Source: Candidatus Sulfotelmatobacter sp.
Lineage (GTDB): Bacteria; Acidobacteriota; Terriglobia; Terriglobales; Acidobacteriaceae
Direction of reading: 5' to 3'
Length of the DNA: 10,570 bases
Assembly (NCBI GenBank): GCA_030037575.1
Contig: JASHRB010000105.1
Span: forward strand, 1 to 10,570
Within the stretch, counting starts at the first letter, position 1; each line of letters begins with the position of its first letter. The notes under the pieces are model-generated. The model worked only from the letters and a program-made list of their open reading frames with translations, was not told the DNA's origin and searched no databases. Both the position numbers and the translations under genes were made by a program. Positions 1-6,523 of this stretch are shown here, one piece after another.

Positions 1-20
1 GCCGAGGGAAAACTAAGTTG

Positions 21-1025
21 ATGAACCGCAATCGGAAATTATTCACATTTGCGCTGGCCAGTTGGCTTGTGTTTGCATTGTGCGCTGCCCGTCTTCCGGG
101 GCAGCAGGCGCGCCGCGAGTTTCATCTCGAAGCCGCATCGCCTCAATTCTGGAAACTGATCGATCCCCATGCCAAGCTCAGCCTGGTCGGCACCGGCTTT
201 GGCTTTACCGAGGGTCCGGTGTGGGATGAATCCGGATTTCTTTATGTCAGCGATGAAACCATCAACCAGATCTACCGTCTCTATCCGGACGGAAAAAAGC
301 AAGAGGTCATCGCGCTTGGCGACCCCGATGGCAACACGTTCGACCGGCAACATCGGCTCATCGATTGTGCCAGTGTGTTGCGCGCCGTGATCGAGGTGAC
401 CCCCGATGGGAAATACACAATTCTGGCGGATCATTACCAGGGCAAGAAACTCAACACTCCGAACGATGTGGTGGTCGGCCCCGATGGCGCGCTGTACTTT
501 ACCGATCCGACCATGGATTTTGTGCCGGGTGCCGTGCAGGAACTTCCGTTCCAGGGTGTGTACCGGCTCGACGACAAAGGCAATCTGCAATTGCTCACCA
601 CCGATCTAACTCAGCCGAACGGGCTGGCTTTTTCTCCGGAGGGCAAGCGGTTTTACATCGACGACAGCGAGCAGAGAAACATTCGCGTCTACGACGTAGC
701 CTCGCAGGGCACGATAGCCAATGGACGAATCTTCGGGGAAGAGCCCGGCGGAAAAAATGAAGGCGTCCCCGATGGCATGAAAGTCGACAGCAAGGGAAAT
801 TTGTATGTCGTCGGGCCGAAGGGAATCTGGGTGTGGGATGCCAAAGGGAACCACCTCGGCACCATCGTTATGCCCGAACAACCTGCGAACCTGGCCTGGG
901 GCGATAAGAATTACCGGACGCTTTACATCACCGCGACAACTTCCGTCTACCGACTGGAAACCAAGACACGAGGCTTCGTGCCATACCTTCAGCATCAGCG
1001 CAGGCTAGCCGCGAGCGCAAACTGA
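21..1025 (+). CDS. Exported SMP-30/gluconolactonase-like lactonase
   Basis: Probable secreted six-bladed beta-propeller lactonase of the SMP-30/gluconolactonase/LRE family, which hydrolyses sugar lactones using one divalent metal. From the ATG at 21 it is 334 aa, with a signal peptide at about residues 1-29 (basic MNRNRK, then a hydrophobic stretch, then a Gln-rich exit). Family landmarks appear in order: FTEGPVW (E64, metal ligand), LNTPNDVV (N148, substrate side), QPNGLAFSPEG (N200, metal) and VPDGMKVDSKGN (D251, metal), so the active site looks intact. The length suits the family plus a leader. A TTG at 18 is an alternative start, but ATG gives the better signal peptide; GAGGGA at 4-9 is the likely ribosome site. 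The gene converges on the PQQ dehydrogenase gene with 7 nt between stops, suggesting it clears lactones made by that enzyme. The natural substrate cannot be read from the sequence. Confidence 0.9.
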   Translation: MNRNRKLFTFALASWLVFALCAARLPGQQARREFHLEAASPQFWKLIDPHAKLSLVGTGFGFTEGPVWDESGFLYVSDETINQIYRLYPDGKKQEVIALGDPDGNTFDRQHRLIDCASVLRAVIEVTPDGKYTILADHYQGKKLNTPNDVVVGPDGALYFTDPTMDFVPGAVQELPFQGVYRLDDKGNLQLLTTDLTQPNGLAFSPEGKRFYIDDSEQRNIRVYDVASQGTIANGRIFGEEPGGKNEGVPDGMKVDSKGNLYVVGPKGIWVWDAKGNHLGTIVMPEQPANLAWGDKNYRTLYITATTSVYRLETKTRGFVPYLQHQRRLAASAN

Positions 1026-1032
1026 CCCACAA

Positions 1033-2688
1033 TCAACGAGGAAGGGTGAAGCTGAAGACGTCGCTTCCCGCCGCAACGGCTACGTACTGCACTCCGTTCA
1101 CTTCATAGGTCATCGGAGAGGCGCGCATTCTCTGGCCGGTGTTGAAGTGCCAGAGCGGGCGGCCGCTCGCCGCTTCCACCGCTTCGAGCGATCCCGAATC
1201 GTCGCCGAAAAACAGCTCTCCACCCGCCGTGGTCAATATTCCACTCCACGAGTCACCTTGGCCTACTTGCGGATAATGCCAGACTACCTCTCCATCGTCG
1301 AAGGAAAGCGCCAACAAAATTTTTTCCGCGCGCTCGTCCGGAGGAAGTTTGGTGCCGGTGTTGTAGTAAGTTTGTCCCTTGGCAAATGGTTTGGGGGCAG
1401 CGAAAAAAAGGTTGCAGCTCTCGAGCGCCATCACATAAAAGAGATGGGTGTCAGGATCGTAAGACGGAGAAAACCAATTCGTGGCGCCGTCAATGCCCGG
1501 GCAAATGTACGTGCCTTCGGCGCTGGGAATTCGACCGGAGACGATGGGACGTCCGTCGGCCTCCACCGCTTTCGCCCAGTTGAGCTTGTGCACAAAGCGC
1601 GTGGCGCGCAGGAACTTGCCGTCGGTACGATCGAGAACGTAAAAGAAACCGTTGCGATTCGCCTGCGCCAGCAGCCGGCGCGTGGTTCCGTTCTCCTGCA
1701 CATCCACCAGCACCGGAGTTTCGGTGGCATCGTAGTCGTAAAGATCGTGGGGAGTGAATTGAAAGTACCATTTCAGCTCTCCACTATCGGGATTGAGCGC
1801 GAGGACCGAATCCGTATAAAGATCGTCGCCTGGGCGCGGATCGCCGACAAAATCGGGCGCGGGATTGCTGCTGGTCCAATACAGCGTGTTCAGTTCCGGA
1901 TCGTACGTGCCCGGCATCCAGGTGGTGCCGCCACCGTGCAGATACGCATCGGCAGGCCAACTCGACGATCCGAATTCACCGGGCCCGGGGATGGTCCAGA
2001 ATTTCCATCTCATTTTCCCGCTCGCCGCGTCGTAGGCAGCGAGGAATCCGCGCACCCCAGAGTCGCCGCCGGAAGTCCCCACGATGACCATGCCCTTTAC
2101 CAGGAGAGGAGCGCTGGTGGCCCCATAATGTTTCGTCTTATCGGCGTACTCAGTGTCCCATCGCAAACCTCCGGAGCGGGCGTCAAGGCAAAGCAGGTGA
2201 GCGTCGTCGGTTTCTGTGTAAACGAAATGTTGCCAGGCCGCTACGCCCCGGTTTTTGTGAGCCGCCGCGTCGTCGAGCAGGCCGGAGCTCACCGGCCGCT
2301 GGTAATGCCACACCATTCGCCCGGTTCGGGCATCGAGCGCGAATACGTCATTGGCCGAAGTCACGTACATCACGCCGTGGATCACCAGCGGCGTCGCTTC
2401 GAGGCTGCGGGAGTCCGTCGGATGAAAGACCCACGCGGCGCGGAGCTGGGCAACGTTGGCCGGGTTAATTTCCCGCAAGCTGCTGTAGCGCTGTCCGCTG
2501 TAGTCGCCATTATAGGAGGTCCAGTTTGCGCCCACGGGTTGCGCCAGCAAATCCTGATCGCTTACCTCGGGAACGGCAGTAATTGCGGGTGCAACCGCAG
2601 ATGACGCCTGCTGTTCTTTGGTGAAGCGCGCCGTGAGGCAAATCATCGCCAGAATGGCGAACCCACTCGCACCCCATCTCATGTTCAC
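1033..2688 (-). CDS. Soluble PQQ-dependent dehydrogenase (quinoprotein, no heme domain)
   Basis: Eight-bladed quinoprotein dehydrogenase, 551 aa, oxidising an alcohol or sugar in the periplasm with PQQ. A hydrophobic segment at residues 7-20 is the likely signal peptide, though the n-region has only one Arg. Blade motifs of the type AxDxxTGxxxW recur (near residues 117-127, 167-177, 217-228, 297-307, 460-470, 502-513). Active-site landmarks: W257 (PQQ floor), N275 in SSNPAP, and D318 with D320 in HDLYDYD. Two departures from methanol dehydrogenase: the vicinal Cys-Cys is absent (AAAHKNRG, 141-148), and the metal-binding Glu of the SGAE motif is Asp (SGGD, D209). The D318-Y-D320 pair resembles the lanthanide-binding DxD of XoxF/ExaF. 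There is no CxxCH, so electrons must pass to a separate acceptor. The GTG start at 2688 overlaps the upstream stop by 4 nt and has AGGA at 2698-2695; ATG at 2682 is an alternative. Substrate unknown. Confidence 0.92.
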   Translation of the reverse strand: MNMRWGASGFAILAMICLTARFTKEQQASSAVAPAITAVPEVSDQDLLAQPVGANWTSYNGDYSGQRYSSLREINPANVAQLRAAWVFHPTDSRSLEATPLVIHGVMYVTSANDVFALDARTGRMVWHYQRPVSSGLLDDAAAHKNRGVAAWQHFVYTETDDAHLLCLDARSGGLRWDTEYADKTKHYGATSAPLLVKGMVIVGTSGGDSGVRGFLAAYDAASGKMRWKFWTIPGPGEFGSSSWPADAYLHGGGTTWMPGTYDPELNTLYWTSSNPAPDFVGDPRPGDDLYTDSVLALNPDSGELKWYFQFTPHDLYDYDATETPVLVDVQENGTTRRLLAQANRNGFFYVLDRTDGKFLRATRFVHKLNWAKAVEADGRPIVSGRIPSAEGTYICPGIDGATNWFSPSYDPDTHLFYVMALESCNLFFAAPKPFAKGQTYYNTGTKLPPDERAEKILLALSFDDGEVVWHYPQVGQGDSWSGILTTAGGELFFGDDSGSLEAVEAASGRPLWHFNTGQRMRASPMTYEVNGVQYVAVAAGSDVFSFTLPR

Positions 2689-4103
2689 TTAGCATCCTGG
2701 GCTACGACGGGCACTTCCTCCAAGGAACCGTAGTCCACGCCACGCTCGTCTTCCACATGAAGTGAAACTCGCGCAGGTTTTCCCGGAGCAGCAACTTCGG
2801 TTTCGAGCACCACGGGTTCGGCGGGATCAACATTCGCCAGACGAAAGTTGCCCAGCGGCGAGCCGTGCTCATCGTAAAAATGCGCCACCAGATGCCCCAA
2901 GAAAAACACCCCAAACGAACCTGAAAACCCGACCCGGCCGTTCTGCGCGAGGACGCTTTGCAGCGGCCGGATCACAATGCCGGCATCTTGCACACCGTGA
3001 AATTCGCTGCCGCTTCGCGTGGGAAACCATTCCGTGTCGAACGCACAGCTTTCTCCCGGGCGCAGGCGGCACATGGGACTGTTAAGCTCAGCTTCCAGAT
3101 AAGTCGGGCTCGCGTCAGGATCCGCGCTCAGCGATGGCACGCCATCTTTGCTGAGCCGCATTTCGGGGCCATTCGTCCAAAAAATGACCGAAGCTTTTCC
3201 CGGATAGGGTTTGTTTTGATCGTATGCAAAGCGCTCCACCATTGCGTATTTGCTGGCGCGGTCGACCACGGCCAGCCAACCGTCGGTCGAATCCAGCCAA
3301 AGCTCCGCGGCCATGTGCACGTAATGAAGGGTAAACAGGCCGTCGTCTCTCACTCCCACGGAAGTGTTCTGCGCCGGACCGAAGCGCACATGATAGCGGT
3401 TGAGGTAACTGCTGGCGGGATTTGCCGGGGTAAATGTCCAGAAATCGTGGTTGAAGCCCGCGGCAGATGACGAATCGCCCGAGGAGGCAATGCCGGTGTC
3501 GTATTGCGAGACCGATTGCATCGACCATTCCAGGGTATGCCCAGTCACGTTCTTCATCACGGCGTGAAAGCGGATGCGCGGAGCGTCGGCGTCGAGGCGA
3601 ATCGTACGCACAAATTGAATTCCGGTCTGCGGATCGGCTGGCCCGGCCAGTTCGATTTCGCACTGCTTTCCTTCCGAAATCTTTCGAAAGGCAAAGGAGC
3701 CATCGTCCAGCAAATCGGAGTCGCCGACCCAATGCTGTTCGTCGTCGTTTCCTTCCGGCAAAAGCCAGAGTTTGTCGCCACCGTAATTGAACCATTTCCC
3801 CGGCGTGGGCGGCAGGTACTTGCCCGCCAGCCTCGGATTCACGAACAGATACGAATGCCGGGCAAAAGTCACCTGCATCAATCTCCCGCCGTTCTGCGGA
3901 ACCACGATCAACTGCACCCAATGGTTCGATAGCTGCTTCGCCTGCCAACCCTTGTAATCCACGGGCTCCACGCGGCATGGTTCATTCTGTGAATCCGCTG
4001 GAGCCGGTGTCATGGCACAAAGCAGGAGCGGAGTAAAAACCACCGCGGAAACAATAAAGCCGAAACGGCGCATGCCCTTGGCTGCTGCACAATGGAAATT
4101 CAT
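2685..4103 (-). CDS. Exported DUF4380-like protein (mutarotase-type fold likely)
   Basis: 472-aa exported protein resembling the DUF4380 family. Residues 11-36 form a signal peptide (MRRFGF, then a hydrophobic core ending near PAPADS). The N-terminal half has the pattern VQLIVVPQNGGRLMQV (63-78), a Phe-Val-Asn-Pro turn (87-90), a FNYGGDKLWLLPEG block (105-118) and later NVTGHTLEWSMQSVSQ. A Gly-Gly-Arg turn after a beta strand followed by a substrate-facing Gly-Gly-Asp-Lys-Leu-Trp is what I associate with DUF4380 and galactose-mutarotase-like folds; that fold link is from memory. I know of no established biochemical role. The open frame runs upstream to a TTG at 4199, but I chose ATG 4103: a promoter -10 lies over 4199-4204, and AAAGGA precedes 4103. 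ATG 4073 is also possible. The stop overlaps the PQQ dehydrogenase GTG, so the two are translated together. A role in presenting the correct sugar anomer to the dehydrogenase is inference. Confidence 0.75.
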   Translation of the reverse strand: MNFHCAAAKGMRRFGFIVSAVVFTPLLLCAMTPAPADSQNEPCRVEPVDYKGWQAKQLSNHWVQLIVVPQNGGRLMQVTFARHSYLFVNPRLAGKYLPPTPGKWFNYGGDKLWLLPEGNDDEQHWVGDSDLLDDGSFAFRKISEGKQCEIELAGPADPQTGIQFVRTIRLDADAPRIRFHAVMKNVTGHTLEWSMQSVSQYDTGIASSGDSSSAAGFNHDFWTFTPANPASSYLNRYHVRFGPAQNTSVGVRDDGLFTLHYVHMAAELWLDSTDGWLAVVDRASKYAMVERFAYDQNKPYPGKASVIFWTNGPEMRLSKDGVPSLSADPDASPTYLEAELNSPMCRLRPGESCAFDTEWFPTRSGSEFHGVQDAGIVIRPLQSVLAQNGRVGFSGSFGVFFLGHLVAHFYDEHGSPLGNFRLANVDPAEPVVLETEVAAPGKPARVSLHVEDERGVDYGSLEEVPVVAQDAK

Positions 4104-4138
4104 GCTTCCTTTCAAGAAATTGCCAGGAGTTGAGGGTA

Positions 4139-4149
4139 GCACGTGCACG
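4139..4149. promoter_or_regulatory. Nested palindromes in the divergent leader region
   Basis: GCACGTGC (4139-4146) and CGTGCACG (4142-4149) are overlapping 8-bp perfect palindromes in the predicted untranslated leader of the DUF4380 gene. They could be an operator half-site or simply chance in GC-rich DNA. No repeat copy was seen elsewhere in the intergenic region. Confidence 0.15.
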
Positions 4150-4198
4150 GTCTTCCCAAACCCGATTTCCCGGTCTTGGCCAAACGAAATAAATCCCA

Positions 4199-4227
4199 AT
4201 GAAACGAAAGATTTCGGTTTGCGTCAA
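4199..4227 (-). promoter_or_regulatory. Predicted sigma70-type promoter for the DUF4380/PQQ dehydrogenase operon
   Basis: On the minus strand TTGACG (4227-4222, 5/6 to consensus) is followed after 17 nt by TTTCAT (4204-4199, 4/6). Transcription would begin near 4192, leaving a leader of about 90 nt before the ATG at 4103. This argues against translation starting at the far-upstream TTG at 4199. Prediction from pattern only. Confidence 0.4.
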
Positions 4228-4246
4228 GTGCATTCTGTGATATACC
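4219..4246 (+). promoter_or_regulatory. Predicted extended -10 promoter for the cupin/PLP/Rid operon
   Basis: TTGCGT (4219-4224), a 16-nt spacer, then TATACC (4241-4246) preceded by TG at 4238-4239, giving an extended -10 (TGATATACC). Transcription would start near 4253, about 35 nt before the TTG at 4288. Its -35 overlaps the -35 of the minus-strand promoter at 4222-4227, so the two operons may compete for polymerase or share a regulator. The -35 is weak; prediction only. Confidence 0.35.
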
Positions 4247-4287
4247 GGGCGAAGTGGACGTTTCCCCCGCGTGGGCCGAAAAAAAAG

Positions 4288-5151
4288 TTGAGGAATCTGC
4301 TCTTATTACTGCTGCTCTCGCCCGCTCTGCTCGCCCAAGACTGGAAGGTTGATCCCTCGTGGTTGCATCGTTACGTGCCCGGCCTGGCCGACGAAAACAG
4401 CGTATCTTCTTCGGCCTGCCACTATCAGCCAATCTTTGGCCAGGGCGATTCGGAAAATCGAGTCATGCTGAGCGTCGCTCGCTTTGGCGAAGCCACTCTC
4501 CCAGCAGGCGCGAACTGCGAGAACGCGCTCCTCAACCGGGAAGAAGAGATCTATTTTATTCTCGAAGGTGACGGCGATCTGCATTACGGGGAGGACACCT
4601 ATGCGATGCGGGCCAACGATTTCGCTTACCTGCCGCCTGGATTGAAACACTCCATGGCCAATGCCTCCGATCATGCGCTGCGCGTGCTGATCATGGGATT
4701 CAAGATTCCTGCATCCGTTTCCATCGGCCGGCCGTTGCCGAAACCGAAAATTGTCAATCTGGATGAGGTCAAAGAGGAAACGGTCGAGGGTCATCCGACA
4801 TCGGTTCTCTACAAGCTGCTGCTCGGCCCGCGCACCGGCAAGCGCGATGCCATCGACGACGCCTACGTTGTCGTGAGTTTCTTCTGGATGAGTTTTGCGC
4901 CGGGAGGAACCAACTTTCCTCATCATCACGAAACCGCGGAAGAGATCTATCTTATGCTTGACGGCGAAGGTGAAATGGTCGCCGGCGGCGGCCTGGACGG
5001 GGTGGAAGGCCGGCATCCGGCAAAAGCCGGCGACGCTTATTATTTTCGTCCCAACTGTACGGTGGGGTTTTACAACCGGAACAAGCCGGGAGCCAAAGCC
5101 CACATCCTGGCGGTGCGGTCGTGGGTTCCGCTGCCCGAGGAAGAAGATTAG
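4288..5151 (+). CDS. Exported bicupin protein
   Basis: Two-cupin-domain protein, 287 aa from a TTG start at 4288; the frame is open upstream to 4012, but that region lies under the divergent promoters and the opposite gene. From 4288 the protein begins with a compact signal peptide (MRNLLLLLLL, then a small-residue exit ending ALLAQ). GTG 4237 is the only other credible start; neither has a clear Shine-Dalgarno. Domain 1 (about 60-140) lacks the motif-1 histidines but has motif 2 with H121 (LPPGLKHSMAN). Domain 2 (about 195-280) has a full motif 1 (G206, H212, H214, E219, G226), but the motif-2 His is replaced by Gly260. The ligand sets of the two domains are thus complementary halves. First gene of the operon with the PLP enzyme and Rid protein. 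Cupins of this kind include sugar isomerases, dioxygenases and binding proteins; I cannot assign the reaction. Confidence 0.8.
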   Translation: MRNLLLLLLLSPALLAQDWKVDPSWLHRYVPGLADENSVSSSACHYQPIFGQGDSENRVMLSVARFGEATLPAGANCENALLNREEEIYFILEGDGDLHYGEDTYAMRANDFAYLPPGLKHSMANASDHALRVLIMGFKIPASVSIGRPLPKPKIVNLDEVKEETVEGHPTSVLYKLLLGPRTGKRDAIDDAYVVVSFFWMSFAPGGTNFPHHHETAEEIYLMLDGEGEMVAGGGLDGVEGRHPAKAGDAYYFRPNCTVGFYNRNKPGAKAHILAVRSWVPLPEEED

Positions 5152-5153
5152 TG

Positions 5154-5174
5154 AACCCCCGGTTGCTCGGGGTT
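5154..5174 (+). other. Intercistronic hairpin after the cupin gene
   Basis: CCCCG (5157-5161) pairs with CGGGG (5168-5172) around a GTTGCT loop, and AA/TT extends the stem past one bulged C. It lies 2 nt after the cupin stop and has no following T-run, so it is more likely to affect mRNA processing or partial read-through than to terminate. It could set a different level for the cupin relative to the two genes downstream. Confidence 0.35.
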
Positions 5175-5224
5175 GGCACTCCGCCGGCGAACGCTGGCGA
5201 AGTTCATTTCGAGGAGGAATCCTG

Positions 5225-6508
5225 ATGCTTGGTCAGAATGCCAGCCGGCGTTCATTCATCAAACTGCTGGCGGCTGCTCCGCTGTTAAGTCAAATCGCCA
5301 TGCGGGAACTTTACGCGCAGGCGGCGACCGCCGTGGGCAAAGACGTTCACCAGAATATATACACGCGGCTGGGCGTGAAGACAGTGATTAATTGCCGAGG
5401 CACCTGGACTTACCTGAGCGGATCGCTAGAATTTCCCGAAGTTCGGCAAGCGCAATTGGAGGCGGCACGGCACTTCGTCAACATGTTCGACCTGCAACAT
5501 GCGGTCGGACGGCGTTTATCGGAATTGACCGGAGCGGAGTCGGGCATCGTGACTTCAGGCGCGGCGGGCGCCATGGCCGCTGCCACGGCGGCCTGCATCG
5601 CCGGCCAAGACGATAAATACATCTGGCAACTCCCCGACACCACCGGACTCAAGCAGGAAGTCATCATGGTGGGAGGACGCAGCGCCTTCGATAGCGCAAT
5701 CCGGCTGGCCGGAGGAAAGCTGGTTCTGGTGTATTCGCCGGAAGAACTCGCCCACGCGATCAACGAAAACACCGCCATGATCTATACCACCGACCTGGGC
5801 GACAAACTGCAAAAAGAGTTGGCGGTTGCCAAAGAGGGCAAGGTTCCGCTGTTGCTGGATGATGCCGCTGGCATTCCGCCCGCCAGCAATGCCCGGCTCT
5901 ACGCGAAGATGGGCATCGATCTCTACTGCTTCTCGGGCGGCAAGGGGCTCTGCGGGCCGCAGTGCAGCGGTTTGCTGCTGGGCCGCAAAGATCTGATTGA
6001 AGCCGCTCTCTTGAATTGCAATCCGCGCGAGGGTGCAGTGTGCCGGCCGATGAAAGTCGGCAAGGAAGAAATTATGGGCTGCCTCGCAGCCCTCGAGAAA
6101 TGGCTCAATCTCGACGAGAAAAAACTTTATGCCGAATGGCATGGCCGCGTGGACCGTATTCGGAAGCTTGTCGACACGGTGCCGGGCATAAAGACCGATA
6201 TTTACATTCCCGACGATGGCAACCGCTATCCCACGCTCAGGGTTTCATGGGACACGCAGAAATGGGGGTTCAGTGTCTCGGAATGCGTGCACGAACTGCG
6301 GTCAAGCAATCCGGTCATTGAAGTGCTAGGCGCGGATAACCCCAGTTTGGTGACGGCGGTTCGCGAGGGCAATCCCAATCGAAAGGAACGCAAAGAGCCG
6401 GACCGCATCGAGCTGGTTTCGATGACCATCAAGCCGGGCGAGGAAATCATTGTCGGACAGAGATTGCGCGCCGTGCTGCGCGCTGCCCAGAAGAAAGCAG
6501 CCGCGTAG
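5225..6508 (+). CDS. Tat-signal PLP enzyme, SelA/D-glucosaminate-6-P ammonia-lyase-like
   Basis: 427-aa fold-type-I PLP enzyme of the SelA-like family, closer to the D-glucosaminate-6-phosphate ammonia-lyase (DgaE) type than to true selenocysteine synthase: it lacks SelA's N-terminal tRNA-binding region and starts near INCRGTWTYLSGS. The N-terminus holds a twin-arginine motif, S7-R8-R9-S10-F11-I12-K13, then a hydrophobic stretch and a cleavage zone near LYAQA (29-33), so the folded holoenzyme is predicted to be exported. Active-site landmarks: VTSGAAGAMAAA (109-120, cofactor phosphate region), LLLDDAAG with D212/D213 (pyridine nitrogen) and FSGGKGLCGPQ with K240 (Schiff-base lysine). Nine cysteines lie between 57 and 354. 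ATG 5225 is fixed by GAGGAGG at 5211-5217, 7 nt upstream. A Rid protein gene follows after 15 nt, which supports a reaction releasing an enamine (ammonia elimination from an amino acid or 2-amino sugar acid). Exact substrate unknown. Confidence 0.88.
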   Translation: MLGQNASRRSFIKLLAAAPLLSQIAMRELYAQAATAVGKDVHQNIYTRLGVKTVINCRGTWTYLSGSLEFPEVRQAQLEAARHFVNMFDLQHAVGRRLSELTGAESGIVTSGAAGAMAAATAACIAGQDDKYIWQLPDTTGLKQEVIMVGGRSAFDSAIRLAGGKLVLVYSPEELAHAINENTAMIYTTDLGDKLQKELAVAKEGKVPLLLDDAAGIPPASNARLYAKMGIDLYCFSGGKGLCGPQCSGLLLGRKDLIEAALLNCNPREGAVCRPMKVGKEEIMGCLAALEKWLNLDEKKLYAEWHGRVDRIRKLVDTVPGIKTDIYIPDDGNRYPTLRVSWDTQKWGFSVSECVHELRSSNPVIEVLGADNPSLVTAVREGNPNRKERKEPDRIELVSMTIKPGEEIIVGQRLRAVLRAAQKKAAA

Positions 6509-6523
6509 GCGGGAGCAGACGGC

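Noticed and set aside
1147..2604. Long open frame (485 codons) on the plus strand opposite the PQQ dehydrogenase
   Set aside because: Arg/Val/Gly-rich translation with no family resemblance, wholly antisense to a convincing quinoprotein; typical GC-rich shadow frame.
2685..4103. Lipoprotein signal in the DUF4380-like protein (LLLC near residues 26-29)
   Set aside because: The residue before Cys is Leu, which does not fit a lipobox; ordinary signal peptidase cleavage near PADS is more likely.
4012..4287. N-terminal extension of the bicupin frame
   Set aside because: Overlaps the opposite-strand DUF4380 gene and both predicted promoters; the translation is unlike a protein until the signal peptide after the TTG at 4288.
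4306..5103. 265-codon minus-strand open frame opposite the bicupin gene
   Set aside because: No recognisable motif; the plus strand encodes clear cupin motifs over the same bases.
4895..5224. N-terminal extension of the PLP-enzyme frame into the cupin gene
   Set aside because: Out-of-frame reading of the cupin; the GAGGAGG at 5211 and Tat signal fix the start at 5225.
5225..6508. True selenocysteine synthase (selA)
   Set aside because: No N-terminal tRNA-binding domain, a Tat leader instead, and no selB, selC or selD in the window.
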